Made by a program: the position numbers and the translations under genes. From NCBI GenBank assembly GCA_003242085.1, contig QBML01000044.1, positions 1 to 34,943 on the forward strand: DNA of 34,943 nt, written 5' to 3'. This document shows positions 22,257 through 29,788 of the stretch, in pieces. A model generated the notes under the pieces. It was not told the origin of the DNA, did not search any database, and worked only from the letters and a program-made list of their open reading frames with translations. Numbering within the stretch: position 1 is the first letter of the stretch; each line of letters begins with the position of its first letter. The DNA is from Pseudanabaena frigida. Its GTDB lineage: Bacteria; Cyanobacteriota; Cyanobacteriia; Pseudanabaenales; Pseudanabaenaceae.

Positions 22257-22853
22257 TCAAATGAAAGGATTCTTTGGGAAATAGTGAATTCTAATTGCCC
22301 TAGCCGTCCCTGCTGCCTGAGGCTCCGCAGCTCCACTCCTGATAGCTTTTTCCGCCCATACTTTCCTGATTTCCGCTTCTCGTTCGAGCGTGAGTTCTTC
22401 CCAATCCCGAAGGTCGTTAAGGCAGCTATCAAGTTTTTCAAGGGGAAAGAAAAAGTCTTCCTCCCATGGGTCGGGATGCCCACTAACAGTATCCCAACCT
22501 TCCGCATTTCCATCAAGAAACCTCACCAGTTTTCCCTCTTTCCAATGCTGGCAATCGATGTGATCATCAAACATGATGAAGGCGAAAGCTTCTCCAAAAT
22601 TGATCGACAATTCAGGGAGAATCCCTGTTTGAGGAACAGTAAGGGGATCGTCGGTTTTTTCACGACTCGGAAGCCATCTCGGAGCATGACTTGTTCTCCC
22701 ATACTCCTCTACGACAGCAAAGGAATTTTCAGGTGAAACAACAATTTTTTTGGAATCTCTTCCATTATAATTTTTTGTCTGAAGCCAATCCTGAAGACGA
22801 TCGACACAATCAGACTTCAAAGGAACGAAAATAGCTCCTAATGTTTCCACCAT
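22257..22853 (-). CDS. Unknown soluble protein, acidic and tryptophan-rich
   Basis: A 198-residue soluble protein that I do not recognise. The middle holds 'INFGEAFAFIMFDDHIDCQH' and 'WDTVSGHPDPWEEDFFFP', and the C-terminal third is helical and charged ('DLRDWEELTLEREAEIRK'). The last 25 residues (Ala/Gly-rich, then basic) look unlike the rest and may be a changed end. An overlapping plus-strand frame (22185-22736) has a composition typical of a shadow and is rejected. No ribosome site is obvious for the ATG at 22853. Located next to antitoxin pieces in an accessory stretch; possibly an immunity-type protein, but that is speculation. Confidence 0.55.
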   Translation of the reverse strand: MVETLGAIFVPLKSDCVDRLQDWLQTKNYNGRDSKKIVVSPENSFAVVEEYGRTSHAPRWLPSREKTDDPLTVPQTGILPELSINFGEAFAFIMFDDHIDCQHWKEGKLVRFLDGNAEGWDTVSGHPDPWEEDFFFPLEKLDSCLNDLRDWEELTLEREAEIRKVWAEKAIRSGAAEPQAAGTARAIRIHYFPKNPFI

Positions 22854-22900
22854 AAGAGTTCTAGTCGCTTAATATTATAGTCGAGAAGCAAATTTAAATG

Positions 22901-23020
22901 TTAGCTTATCATATTTTGTCTACCCCAATCTTGACGATCGCACCACATTCCAATGAAAGGATCGTTTACTAATTTTGCTTGCCTAATCTTTGCCAAAACA
23001 GACAACTTCAATGGGCGCAT
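22901..23020 (-). pseudogene. Probable C-terminal remnant of a small antitoxin
   Basis: A 39-residue frame whose core reads 'VNDPFIGMWCDRQDWG'. This resembles the C-terminal end of many cyanobacterial AbrB/PHD-type antitoxins, which read roughly D-P-F-I-G-M-W-x-D-R followed by acidic residues and Trp-Val-Arg. The Trp-Val-Arg end is missing and there is no DNA-binding part upstream, so it is a scrap rather than a working gene. Similarity is from memory of the motif only. Confidence 0.4.
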
Positions 23021-23026
23021 CGGATA

Positions 23027-23407
23027 TTATGATTTTGCGTTACGGGCATATGCCTTCCACGTTATCAAAGAACCAATTGCAAATAGGATACTTTCAACAA
23101 TCATGAAAAGGAGTGAACTCGTGTTACCAGTTGCCTGTCGGTAGAAATTAGCAGCGAACATTCGGAACAGTCCGAGCGCCAGCAAGAACCAGCCACAGAG
23201 CGTAATCAACAAAGTCCAATCACGTTGCCATAGGTTATGCGATCGCACAATCGCCAAACCCGCGACGAACATGAGAACTCCAGAGAGATAGACGACTGGT
23301 GGGATCTGTTCGTCGTAGAGATACGGTTGAATAAGCGGAAACTCTGAAGCAATCATTACCATCAGGGTTGGTCCCAGCAGTTCTCCTATACGCATCGAGT
23401 TCGTCAT
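23027..23407 (-). CDS. Four-helix membrane protein of unknown function
   Basis: A 126-residue membrane protein. Helices at about 10-22, 35-55, 65-85 and 97-118, with the conserved-looking stretches 'SHNLWQRDWTLLITLCGW' and 'RMFAANFYRQA'. It resembles small uncharacterised membrane proteins of about this size seen in proteobacteria and cyanobacteria; no function is known to me. The ATG at 23407 follows AGAGAGGTG at a workable distance. Neighbours are gene fragments on both sides, so it probably has its own promoter. Confidence 0.65.
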   Translation of the reverse strand: MTNSMRIGELLGPTLMVMIASEFPLIQPYLYDEQIPPVVYLSGVLMFVAGLAIVRSHNLWQRDWTLLITLCGWFLLALGLFRMFAANFYRQATGNTSSLLFMIVESILFAIGSLITWKAYARNAKS

Positions 23408-23443
23408 GCAACACCTCTCTATATTGATACTAAAAAACTATAT

Positions 23444-23629
23444 TTATCCAGAGTTTCTGTTCCCCATAACTAAGTCGCGGAGAAATTGGGTAAGTTCGCT
23501 ATTATCTGAGACAAACAGATTGATTGTAATGGAAAAATGAGGATTAATAGCTTCATAAGATTTGTCTGCACCTCGTCGATCCTAAGTTGCGACTATAAAA
23601 TGATTCTCTAATTCATCATTACTCATCAT
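23444..23629 (-). pseudogene. Small gene interrupted by an in-frame TAG
   Basis: One continuous frame of 62 codons from ATG at 23629 to TAA at 23444, broken only by a TAG at codon 16 (23582-23584). After the TAG it reads 'SYEAINPHFSITINLFVSDN' and 'ELTQFLRDLVMGNRNSG', which has the look of a real protein (alternating strand, then amphipathic helix). I do not recognise it. Either a point mutation killed the gene, the base call is wrong, or the stop is read through. Confidence 0.45.
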
Positions 23630-23674
23630 AATAAATCCACATTAGCTTCAGATGGCTAATAGATATAATTTAAT

Positions 23675-24337
23675 CTAGCGTTTCCTAATCGATCCCATGC
23701 CTTTCACAGATTCTTTAACTTGAGGAGAGCCGATATATTCGATCGATCCTAAACCTGATACAGATGCATCTAACGTCTCACTAGCATTGACTACAACACT
23801 CCCCATACTTTTATTGCGAACTGTAACCTGCTTTGCTTTTAACTCCTCGCCATTAAAGCTTCCGACTCCAGAAAGAGTTATATCTAATACATCAACATTT
23901 CCTGCGATCGCAACGCTACCCAATCCATCTAGCAAAACCGACAAGCTTTTACCTTGAATATCTTTGACTTCAATACTGCCAACTCCATTGATATCTAAGT
24001 GCTCCAAGCTCTTAACTTCCACAATGAACTCAATAGGCTGGGTCGGATTAATGCTCAACTTATTGAGATTGCTGATATACAGTGTTTGTCCAGATACATG
24101 CCCTTCCAAAATTGGCAGGATGTTATCCTCGGCGATAATTTTCAGCGATTCTTTGTCAGTCTGTTGGATTTTTAGCTTACCCACAGATTTAAAAGAAATT
24201 GATGAGAATGTCGTCACTTCTCTCGATTCGGCTTTGATAATTCCCGAACCTCCTGTTCCACCCAGATTAAAAATGCAGCCTGTGAACATACCCAAAACTG
24301 CCAAACATAAAGTCAAACGGAATAGCTTCGATTTCAT
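23675..24337 (-). CDS. Lipoprotein with GIN domain (DUF2807)
   Basis: A 220-residue lipoprotein: signal peptide with lipobox ending 'LGMFTGC' (Cys21), then a GIN/DUF2807 domain built of short repeating beta strands. The repeats are obvious as 'NGVGSIEVK', 'DGLGSVAIA', 'SGVGSFNGE' and 'SGLGSIEYI', each about 20 residues apart, forming a parallel beta-helix-like stack. GIN proteins are surface or periplasmic and have been linked to adhesion, without a proven activity. The ATG at 24337 begins the signal peptide. It is probably a single gene. Confidence 0.88.
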   Translation of the reverse strand: MKSKLFRLTLCLAVLGMFTGCIFNLGGTGGSGIIKAESREVTTFSSISFKSVGKLKIQQTDKESLKIIAEDNILPILEGHVSGQTLYISNLNKLSINPTQPIEFIVEVKSLEHLDINGVGSIEVKDIQGKSLSVLLDGLGSVAIAGNVDVLDITLSGVGSFNGEELKAKQVTVRNKSMGSVVVNASETLDASVSGLGSIEYIGSPQVKESVKGMGSIRKR

Positions 24338-24396
24338 TATGTTATCTCCATTAGTTTAATTGGAACTCAAATAAACAGACTTCATCTGCGGCAAAG

Positions 24397-25233
24397 TTAG
24401 GCATATCTATAGCGAGATAATGTCTTTGTTCTCCATAGAAAGACAACAATACCTGCGGCGATCGCAATTATTGAATAGTGAATATCAGGATAGTCAACCA
24501 ATGGATTGTGTATTCCATCCCTTGGGAACAAAGGTCTTCCTACATTCAACAAAGTATGAAATAGGATGCAAGCAAATAAACTTTTGTCTGTGTTGTTGTA
24601 AATCCAAACAATCAAAACTCTGACAGCAACTGTACCGAGAGTTGCCCAAGCTATCCAAGTTAGATTGTGTCCCTGTTGAATTATTGACGGGTAATGCCAT
24701 ACTGCCCAAGGTATACCCATAAGGATACTTGCCGATAATGCGCCAAACCGTTCTTGCATAGGTTCAATGGCATAACCCATATAGCCAGTTTCTTCCGCTA
24801 CCGCTCCGATAAAAAATAAACCAAAAAGAACAGGGATAGAAAAAAATGGAATGTAAAAATTGATTGGAAGTGGTAATCCTATGAGGTGGATTATTATGTA
24901 TATAAATAAATACATTAGAAATGGCAGCAAAGCGATCGGTACATACCATATCTTTTGTGTAATTCTTGAAAAGTCTAAAATTCTCTTAAATAGTTTGTTA
25001 ATACCAATAAATCCTTCCTCTTTGTAAATAAGAATGCTGGCAGCAATCAATGGCGTAAATGCAGCTAATATGTCTGTTATAGGAATATCTAACGGTAGCC
25101 CTTTTACATCAATTCTTGTTTCGATCATCCATAAAGGGATAGAAAACCCATAAATAAGTAGAAAGAATTTTAATGGTGAGCGGTTTTCTAGTTTGCGGTC
25201 GTTCATAATTGTTGTTAGCCACTTTTGATTCAT
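24397..25233 (-). CDS. CPBP family intramembrane metalloprotease
   Basis: A 278-residue membrane protein of the CAAX-protease/bacteriocin-processing (ABI) family. Motif 1 is 'EETGYMGYA' (about 148-156), motif 2 'WAVWHYPS' (about 178-185) and motif 3 'LFHTLLN' (about 232-238), giving the Glu-Glu, His and His/Asn residues for the active site. The Arg usually found after EE-x-x-x is replaced, as in the 'EETGY' subgroup. Two possible starts (25233 and 25206) cannot be separated. Nine bases upstream of the first start a MITE-like element begins, which must have displaced or supplied the promoter. Confidence 0.85.
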   Translation of the reverse strand: MNQKWLTTIMNDRKLENRSPLKFFLLIYGFSIPLWMIETRIDVKGLPLDIPITDILAAFTPLIAASILIYKEEGFIGINKLFKRILDFSRITQKIWYVPIALLPFLMYLFIYIIIHLIGLPLPINFYIPFFSIPVLFGLFFIGAVAEETGYMGYAIEPMQERFGALSASILMGIPWAVWHYPSIIQQGHNLTWIAWATLGTVAVRVLIVWIYNNTDKSLFACILFHTLLNVGRPLFPRDGIHNPLVDYPDIHYSIIAIAAGIVVFLWRTKTLSRYRYA

Positions 25234-25241
25234 ATTTCTTA

Positions 25242-25377
25242 CTGATGTTACGTGGAACTATCACTCCATCAGGCTATCGTGTACAGAGCAGGGGCGGGTT
25301 TAGTTGATAATTCTGGGCTAAAGCAAGATCTATATGCTAAACCCGCCCCTACTTTAGAAACTTCCACGTAACATCAG
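25242..25377. mobile_element. MITE-like non-coding element with terminal inverted repeats
   Basis: A 136-bp element. The ends CTGATGTTACGTGGAA (25242-25257) and its complement (25362-25377) form a perfect 16-base terminal repeat. A second inverted repeat is nested inside: AGGGGCGGGTTTAG (25290-25303) and its complement (25337-25350). Direct repeats TTCTTA flank it at 25236-25241 and 25378-25383, as expected of a 6-bp target duplication. There is no coding capacity. It sits between the CPBP gene's start and the nitroreductase stop codon, which lies within the right-hand direct repeat. Confidence 0.7.
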
Positions 25378-25380
25378 TTC

Positions 25381-26514
25381 TTAGTTGTAGACATTTGTTG
25401 ATAAACGAATAAACCAATTAACGGGACGGCGTAGTGAAACTGGTTCTGGGTAATTCTTTAAATATCCAGTTCGCAAAATAAATTGAATGTTTTCACTGAT
25501 TCCAACTGCTTGATTTAGTATTTGCCTCGTTGATGGTTCTTCTAATATCTGAGTCATCGGATGAATGGCAATATTCTTTTCTCGTACTTTAAGAAAAAGC
25601 CGTTGCATTCTGCGACCAGTTTCTAGCAATGTCGCTACTGAGTTATCGCTACTAGTGATGAGAATCCAACCTGCTGATTCCGATACCTGCTGTTTGACTT
25701 TATCAAGCCCCACTTCTCGAAAATCCTTTTTCATCACATTATCCTTGTTGTAAAAATTCCGTACTATCCAACCAGAAAACCCTTCAATTTCCATGCTTGC
25801 GGTTGTCAGACCGTCGCGGTACCTATCAGCATCCTTAGTGGAAAATCTAATCCAGTTAGCTAGCTCCTGCTGTGCGGGATCTCGATATGTTTGTATGCGA
25901 TTGGCGACTATGGTTTGTTCGCTGATAAATTGACCTTCTTTGCTAATAGCAGGGAGATAGTGAATAAACTCTGGTTCTGAATTAATCAGATATTGGCGAT
26001 CTTCTGTTTTTAGCTCCTCATTTAAAAAATTAGACCGCACAGTGCGGCGAGTTCTGATTTTTGAAATGTCAAATGGATTTTTTGATTCAATTTTATTTAA
26101 TCTTACTTGAACTACCTGCTCGTCCTGATTGGTCTTGGCAAGTAAAGTCCAGTGGCAGATATAACCAAAAGAGCTAGCAGCATATTCCAGATTTTGAATA
26201 AACGCTCCAATTGATAAAATCGTTTCTCGCTGAGTTGGGTCAACTGCTGATAGCCATTTACTTTTATCGTTGCCGACAATCCAGTTATAGGGTTCGATAT
26301 ATTGGACAAACCAAGGCTGGGTATTGTGCCCACTTGGCGCGAGAGATGCGAGATGTAGAATCGCGTTTTCATCCAGTTTGAAAGTTGCGTTGTTAGAGTT
26401 TATCAATTTCAGATCCTTCCTTAAAAGATTACTTTTATCGCTTAATAAATAACTTGTAACTACAGTGGCAATGATTGAACCGCCAGCAATACCGATAAAT
26501 TTTGTTCTATTCAT
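25381..26514 (-). CDS. Acg-like nitroreductase family protein
   Basis: A 377-residue protein with an N-terminal hydrophobic segment (about 6-24), probably a membrane anchor or signal. An FMN-binding nitroreductase fold follows: 'LASLAPSGHNTQPW' (about 55-68) is the clearest motif, matching Acg-type proteins, and 'SAGWILITSS' and 'GRRMQRLFLKV' follow in the second half. Acg proteins bind flavin but often lack classical nitroreductase activity. The gene starts within the tail of a gene remnant (26528-26638) and ends at the target duplication of the MITE. Confidence 0.82.
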   Translation of the reverse strand: MNRTKFIGIAGGSIIATVVTSYLLSDKSNLLRKDLKLINSNNATFKLDENAILHLASLAPSGHNTQPWFVQYIEPYNWIVGNDKSKWLSAVDPTQRETILSIGAFIQNLEYAASSFGYICHWTLLAKTNQDEQVVQVRLNKIESKNPFDISKIRTRRTVRSNFLNEELKTEDRQYLINSEPEFIHYLPAISKEGQFISEQTIVANRIQTYRDPAQQELANWIRFSTKDADRYRDGLTTASMEIEGFSGWIVRNFYNKDNVMKKDFREVGLDKVKQQVSESAGWILITSSDNSVATLLETGRRMQRLFLKVREKNIAIHPMTQILEEPSTRQILNQAVGISENIQFILRTGYLKNYPEPVSLRRPVNWFIRLSTNVYN

Positions 26515-26527
26515 AAGTTAGTTTCCG

Positions 26528-26638
26528 ATCTAATGAACTAGCTAAAATCCAAACGATGAGAGGCAAGTTCGTTACCTGTGCTAGAACAACCGTACCTTCG
26601 CGATCGCGAAACATCTCGATCGAGTAATGTGTCTCTTA
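26528..26638 (-). pseudogene. Truncated, frameshifted copy of the 90-residue membrane gene at 19237
   Basis: One minus-strand frame reads Thr-Leu-Leu-Asp-Arg and, after a frame change, the next reads 'MFRDREGTVVLAQVTNLP' and 'LIVWILASSL'. These match 'ENTLLDKIFRDSEG', 'IAQMPNLP' and 'LIVWSIASLL' at the start of the intact gene. The rest of the gene is gone and the frame then enters the start of the nitroreductase gene. So this is the 5' third of a lost paralogue. It begins at the stop codon of the DUF1772 gene. Confidence 0.7.
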
Positions 26639-27124
26639 TTACATCTCTCTCTTTTCTGTTGTTTTTACAAGTACAGAAATTACAAGGAAACTTAGTCCCA
26701 TAATTTTTATAAGGGCATTTGCTGCGTGGGCATATTCCCATCGATCGCGATACTGCATCCAATTTGCTGGAATGGGAGTCGTTAACCATTTAGCAAATTC
26801 CGCATTCATGGGCGCGATAAATATAATCCAACTCACAAATGCGATCGCTAAGAGTATCGCTCCGCCCAATGTCCAGTAGAATGTTGAACCATATTTGCGA
26901 ACTAGAAATACGAGAATAATTGCGGTCAAAATAGCGGCAATTTCAAAGACTGCACCGACTGTACCAAACAATCGATAAACATTTTCAATGACCGTCACTC
27001 TGATCCAAAGTTGCTGATCAAACTGCATTCTTTGCGGTAATTCTAACAAATGCGTCATCGACAAACTAAGACTAAACGCAGCCAGCATAAGCGTAATGAA
27101 TCGCCAAACTCGGATAAATGTCAT
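26639..27124 (-). CDS. DUF1772-type membrane protein
   Basis: A 161-residue four-helix membrane protein: helices at about 8-28, 52-75, 83-103 and 132-152, with 'APMNAEFAKWLTTPIPANW' and 'RDRWEYAHAANALI' in between, typical of the DUF1772 (anthrone-oxygenase-like) family. Activity in bacteria is unproven. The first 20 residues ('RVWRFITLMLAAFSLSLS') match the start of the DUF6544 gene at 20705-21649. The stop codon is directly followed by the remnant of the ENTLLDKIF-type gene, suggesting an ancestral DUF1772 to ENTLLDKIF gene order. Confidence 0.8.
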   Translation of the reverse strand: MTFIRVWRFITLMLAAFSLSLSMTHLLELPQRMQFDQQLWIRVTVIENVYRLFGTVGAVFEIAAILTAIILVFLVRKYGSTFYWTLGGAILLAIAFVSWIIFIAPMNAEFAKWLTTPIPANWMQYRDRWEYAHAANALIKIMGLSFLVISVLVKTTEKREM

Positions 27125-27178
27125 TTTGCTTTGTCTGATATAAAATTATTTGAGACTGCGATCGCTTGCGAAGCAAGT

Positions 27179-27583
27179 TTATAGATGCCGAGTTTCAATC
27201 GGGGTCGATTGCCAGTTGTTGTTGCGTCCATCGGAATAGGCGATCGGTGCATTAATGAGTTCTTCTGGACTGATGTTATCAAGGCAGGCTAGATTAACAC
27301 CAACGTAGTCACCCCCCATAACCTCTATATATCCTCTCTCAAACGATCTCACACCGCAATGCTTGCAAAAAAGTTTGTGAATACTTTTAGTCCCAAATTG
27401 ATAGTCGGTTAGCTCAGATTCTCCAGCAAGAAGACGAAAAGCGTTCGGCTTCACAATTGCACGCCACCATCTGGTCTTAGTACAAATTGAACAATTGCAT
27501 TTACCTGTGCCATTACTCAGATCGATGTCAGCTTCAAAAACAACTTTGCCGCAGTGGCAGCTACCTTTGTATGTCTTGTTCAT
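27179..27583 (-). CDS. GFA family zinc-binding protein
   Basis: A 134-residue protein of the glutathione-dependent formaldehyde-activating (GFA/CENP-V) fold. The zinc-binding Cys pattern is complete: 'CHCG' (9-12), Cys29, Cys31, Cys34 and 'CKHCG' (73-77). Bacterial members are poorly characterised; a formaldehyde role is established only for some. The ATG at 27583 is followed by the expected 'KGSCHCGKV' start. It lies 30 bases after the SnoaL-like gene on the same strand and may be co-transcribed with it. Confidence 0.88.
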   Translation of the reverse strand: MNKTYKGSCHCGKVVFEADIDLSNGTGKCNCSICTKTRWWRAIVKPNAFRLLAGESELTDYQFGTKSIHKLFCKHCGVRSFERGYIEVMGGDYVGVNLACLDNISPEELINAPIAYSDGRNNNWQSTPIETRHL

Positions 27584-27613
27584 AAGTTAATCTTTCTTTT
27601 TACTAGGAAAGTT

Positions 27614-28417
27614 TTACGGCTTGAGATTAATCGACGCTTTGCCTGTCTCTGGATCGAACGGTACTGATTGATGCTCATGCACAATCGTCCACTTGCCATC
27701 AATCTTATCAAAGCAAACAGTTGCTCGTACCCACATTTCGACTCTCCCTCCATCTGTTAATGTTCCGTTTACACGATAGAGATAATGGCAAAAAGCTACG
27801 TTTTCACTCGTTGTGATGTTCAGGTCTTGAATTTCACAGTCGATCGAGCTTTGGAACGAAGAAAGCCACCTTTCAACTCGTTCTCTAATCATATCCACTC
27901 CTATACGGTGCAGTGGATTTATGACATCGAACGACAAAATATTCGGCGCGTAGTTGGATAAAAGCGCGTTAACATTCTTATCTCGCACTGCTTGAACGCG
28001 CTCATCGATTATCGTGCTGATTGCAGGTTCACTCTTTTTTTCTTCATCTACACTTTGAGTTTCTTCTCCAAAGTAGACTTGAACTTCCTTAAGCTTGCCT
28101 TCCTCGAATCTAAACCATTCTGTGTTCCGGAACTTTTTACCTGCTTTAGTTTCACATTCATAACGCACGAAGGCTTCGTTGCCATTTTCAAAAAGCTTCT
28201 CGATTTGAAAAGTGCTAATGGTTTCACTGTTCGGCCAGCATCTCTTGAAATACTCTGTTCGATCGATGCGATCGTCGAGCGGACTTGTAAAAGTAAAGTC
28301 ATCACTCAGCAAATCTTCAATCATCTGCCGATCTTTTAATTCATAAGCAGAAAAGCACCTTCGAGCAAGATCTGAGACGCTTATTCGATCATTTGCTTTG
28401 CCATTTTCAGTTGTCAT
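27614..28417 (-). CDS. Double SnoaL-like (NTF2-fold) protein
   Basis: A 267-residue protein with two NTF2-fold domains in tandem. Domain 1 (about 12-115) has 'ELKDRQMIEDLLSDDFTFTS' and 'RTEYFKRCWPN'; domain 2 (about 130-262) has 'VQAVRDKNVNALLSNYAPNI' and 'FCHYLYRVNGTLTDGG'. Such folds hold small-molecule ligands or act as isomerases, dehydratases or binding proteins; no catalytic residues stand out. The ATG at 28417 follows GGAG at a good distance. Domain duplication within one chain is uncommon in this family and may be a fusion of two single-domain proteins. Confidence 0.8.
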   Translation of the reverse strand: MTTENGKANDRISVSDLARRCFSAYELKDRQMIEDLLSDDFTFTSPLDDRIDRTEYFKRCWPNSETISTFQIEKLFENGNEAFVRYECETKAGKKFRNTEWFRFEEGKLKEVQVYFGEETQSVDEEKKSEPAISTIIDERVQAVRDKNVNALLSNYAPNILSFDVINPLHRIGVDMIRERVERWLSSFQSSIDCEIQDLNITTSENVAFCHYLYRVNGTLTDGGRVEMWVRATVCFDKIDGKWTIVHEHQSVPFDPETGKASINLKP

Positions 28418-28522
28418 AATTGCTCCTATATCTAATTTGATGCTTTAACTAAACGTATGGCGTTGGCGTAGCCTCTCATGAAAGAGATTTGCCTCATTTG
28501 TTAAGCGATCGCCGCCTATCAA

Positions 28523-29092
28523 CTATTTCAGATATGTGTTGAACACAATCCCGCAGTTGTAGGATTGCGAACGATTTAGTTTCAAACTTAAAGTTTTATC
28601 TTCCAATTTGCCGAATAACGTCATTCCATGACCGATCGCTGTTGGGTTGTTGAAAAAATTGTATTCGTCAATCAGATTTTCCTTAATCAAAGACGATACA
28701 AAGTCCGCGCCGCCATAGACGAGAATGTCTTTACCTGTCTGATTTTTGAGGCGATTCACTTCTTCTACAAGATCGCCTTTTGCCAGCACCGTATTTGCCC
28801 AAGGAGATTCGTCGAGTGTTTTTGTAAAAACAACTTTCGGGGTGTCAACCATTTTTTTGGCGAACTCATATTCGGGGCTTTCAGGATTTTCCACTGCTTT
28901 TGTCCAGTAGTTGACGAATTCATCGGTCATTTTTCTGCCCATTAAGATAATGTCAGATGAATCAATTAATTCGTTTACGCAGTTATTCACCTCATCGTCC
29001 CAATCTTCCAACTTCATCCAGTCCAATTCACCGTTCGGTCTTGCCACAAAACTGTCAACAGTTATGTTCATTTGCAATTTTACTTTTCTCAT
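28523..29092 (-). CDS. Dihydrofolate-reductase-like (RibD C-terminal) protein
   Basis: A 189-residue protein of the RibD C-terminal/DHFR-like family, common as stand-alone genes. The signature start 'MRKVKLQMNITVDSFVARP' is present, with 'ILMGRKMTDEFVNYW' and the NADPH-site region 'DILVYGGADFVSSLIKENL'. These proteins probably reduce a small substrate with NADPH; the substrate is unknown. They often appear near SnoaL/SRPBCC-type genes, as here. The gene is not obviously in an operon with the double SnoaL gene, 105 bases downstream. Confidence 0.87.
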   Translation of the reverse strand: MRKVKLQMNITVDSFVARPNGELDWMKLEDWDDEVNNCVNELIDSSDIILMGRKMTDEFVNYWTKAVENPESPEYEFAKKMVDTPKVVFTKTLDESPWANTVLAKGDLVEEVNRLKNQTGKDILVYGGADFVSSLIKENLIDEYNFFNNPTAIGHGMTLFGKLEDKTLSLKLNRSQSYNCGIVFNTYLK

Positions 29093-29145
29093 TTGAATTC
29101 CTCTAGGCTTAAGTGAACGTTTTAGTTAAGCGTGGTGTGATCTCA

Positions 29146-29259
29146 TTACAGCCTTGTTGCAAGTTCCTCTAGGTAAGCTCGTAGCGATCGCGGCTCACGT
29201 CCGAGAATGGCACGGAGAGTTAGCGAGTTTCCTATGCTGGGGTAACGTTCCGCTTTCAA
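29146..29259 (-). pseudogene. C-terminal remnant of an NmrA-like reductase
   Basis: A 37-residue open frame ending at TAA (29146-29148) reads 'SIGNSLTLRAILGREPRSLR' and then 'AYLEELATRL'. This is the style of the C-terminus of NmrA/SDR-type NAD(P)-binding proteins (x-x-(I/V)-L-G-R-x-P-R-S-(L/F)). There is no upstream part, so the gene was deleted except for its end. The rest of the gap 29093-29350 shows nothing recognisable. Confidence 0.45.
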
Positions 29260-29350
29260 TCATCGATTGCATGGTGTTGTATTTATAAAGAAAAGAATAC
29301 TGGACGTAAAATCGTATACGGTAACCCAATTGCACGGATATGTTCTTTAA

Positions 29351-29611
29351 TTAACGATCGACAGCCGAAGCAGAATCTAATTCCCAGCGATCGCGATCGC
29401 GCTTTAGGAGCATTTCTTCGGTATCAATGGGAGTATTATCATCTACCACAATTCCCACCGCTTCCGCCAATTCTTCCGTGTCGTTTTGACTAGGAACTGC
29501 GGTGCTACCGCCAACGGCTTCATCACCATTCACTTCTGCTCGATAGGCATCATTCTCAGCGTCGTCAGCTGAATCTGCACCTGATAATATATTTGATAGT
29601 TGGTCTTGCAT
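29351..29611 (-). CDS. DUF6335 family protein
   Basis: An 86-residue acidic soluble protein. The family pattern is visible: 'GDEAVGGSTAVPSQNDTEE' in the middle and 'LLKRDRDRWELD' near the C-terminus. The family seems almost restricted to cyanobacteria and its role is unknown. The acidic, low-complexity N-terminus suggests disorder. The recurrent upstream element is 66 bases before the ATG, which ties this gene to the other stress genes, although DUF6335 has not to my knowledge been linked to a common regulator. Confidence 0.8.
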   Translation of the reverse strand: MQDQLSNILSGADSADDAENDAYRAEVNGDEAVGGSTAVPSQNDTEELAEAVGIVVDDNTPIDTEEMLLKRDRDRWELDSASAVDR

Positions 29612-29676
29612 ATATAATCTCCTTTGAATTTAAATATTTATTTGCGATCGCCGCATCAGTACGCTTGCAGAACTAC

Positions 29677-29722
29677 GATTGATCTAAGGTGCGAATTGGT
29701 TGAGTACAGTACAAAACTTATC
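29677..29722 (-). promoter_or_regulatory. Recurrent upstream element, site D (DUF6335)
   Basis: Minus strand: GATAAGTTTTGTACTGTA, CTCAACCAATTCGCACC. Ungapped match to sites A-C, weaker at the 3' end. It starts 66 bases before the DUF6335 ATG; the phosphoglycerate mutase gene begins 67 bases away on the other strand. Confidence 0.55.
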
Positions 29723-29788
29723 TATCCTTCTTCACCATTAAGGGGAGCTATCATTTAGGTAATGAATTACAAGTAATGGTAAAAAATA

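Noticed and set aside
22185-22736. Plus-strand frame of 183 codons after higA
   Set aside because: Overlaps the minus-strand gene 22257-22853 almost entirely and has a Cys/Arg/Phe/Ser-rich shadow composition with no motif; the minus-strand protein looks far more natural.
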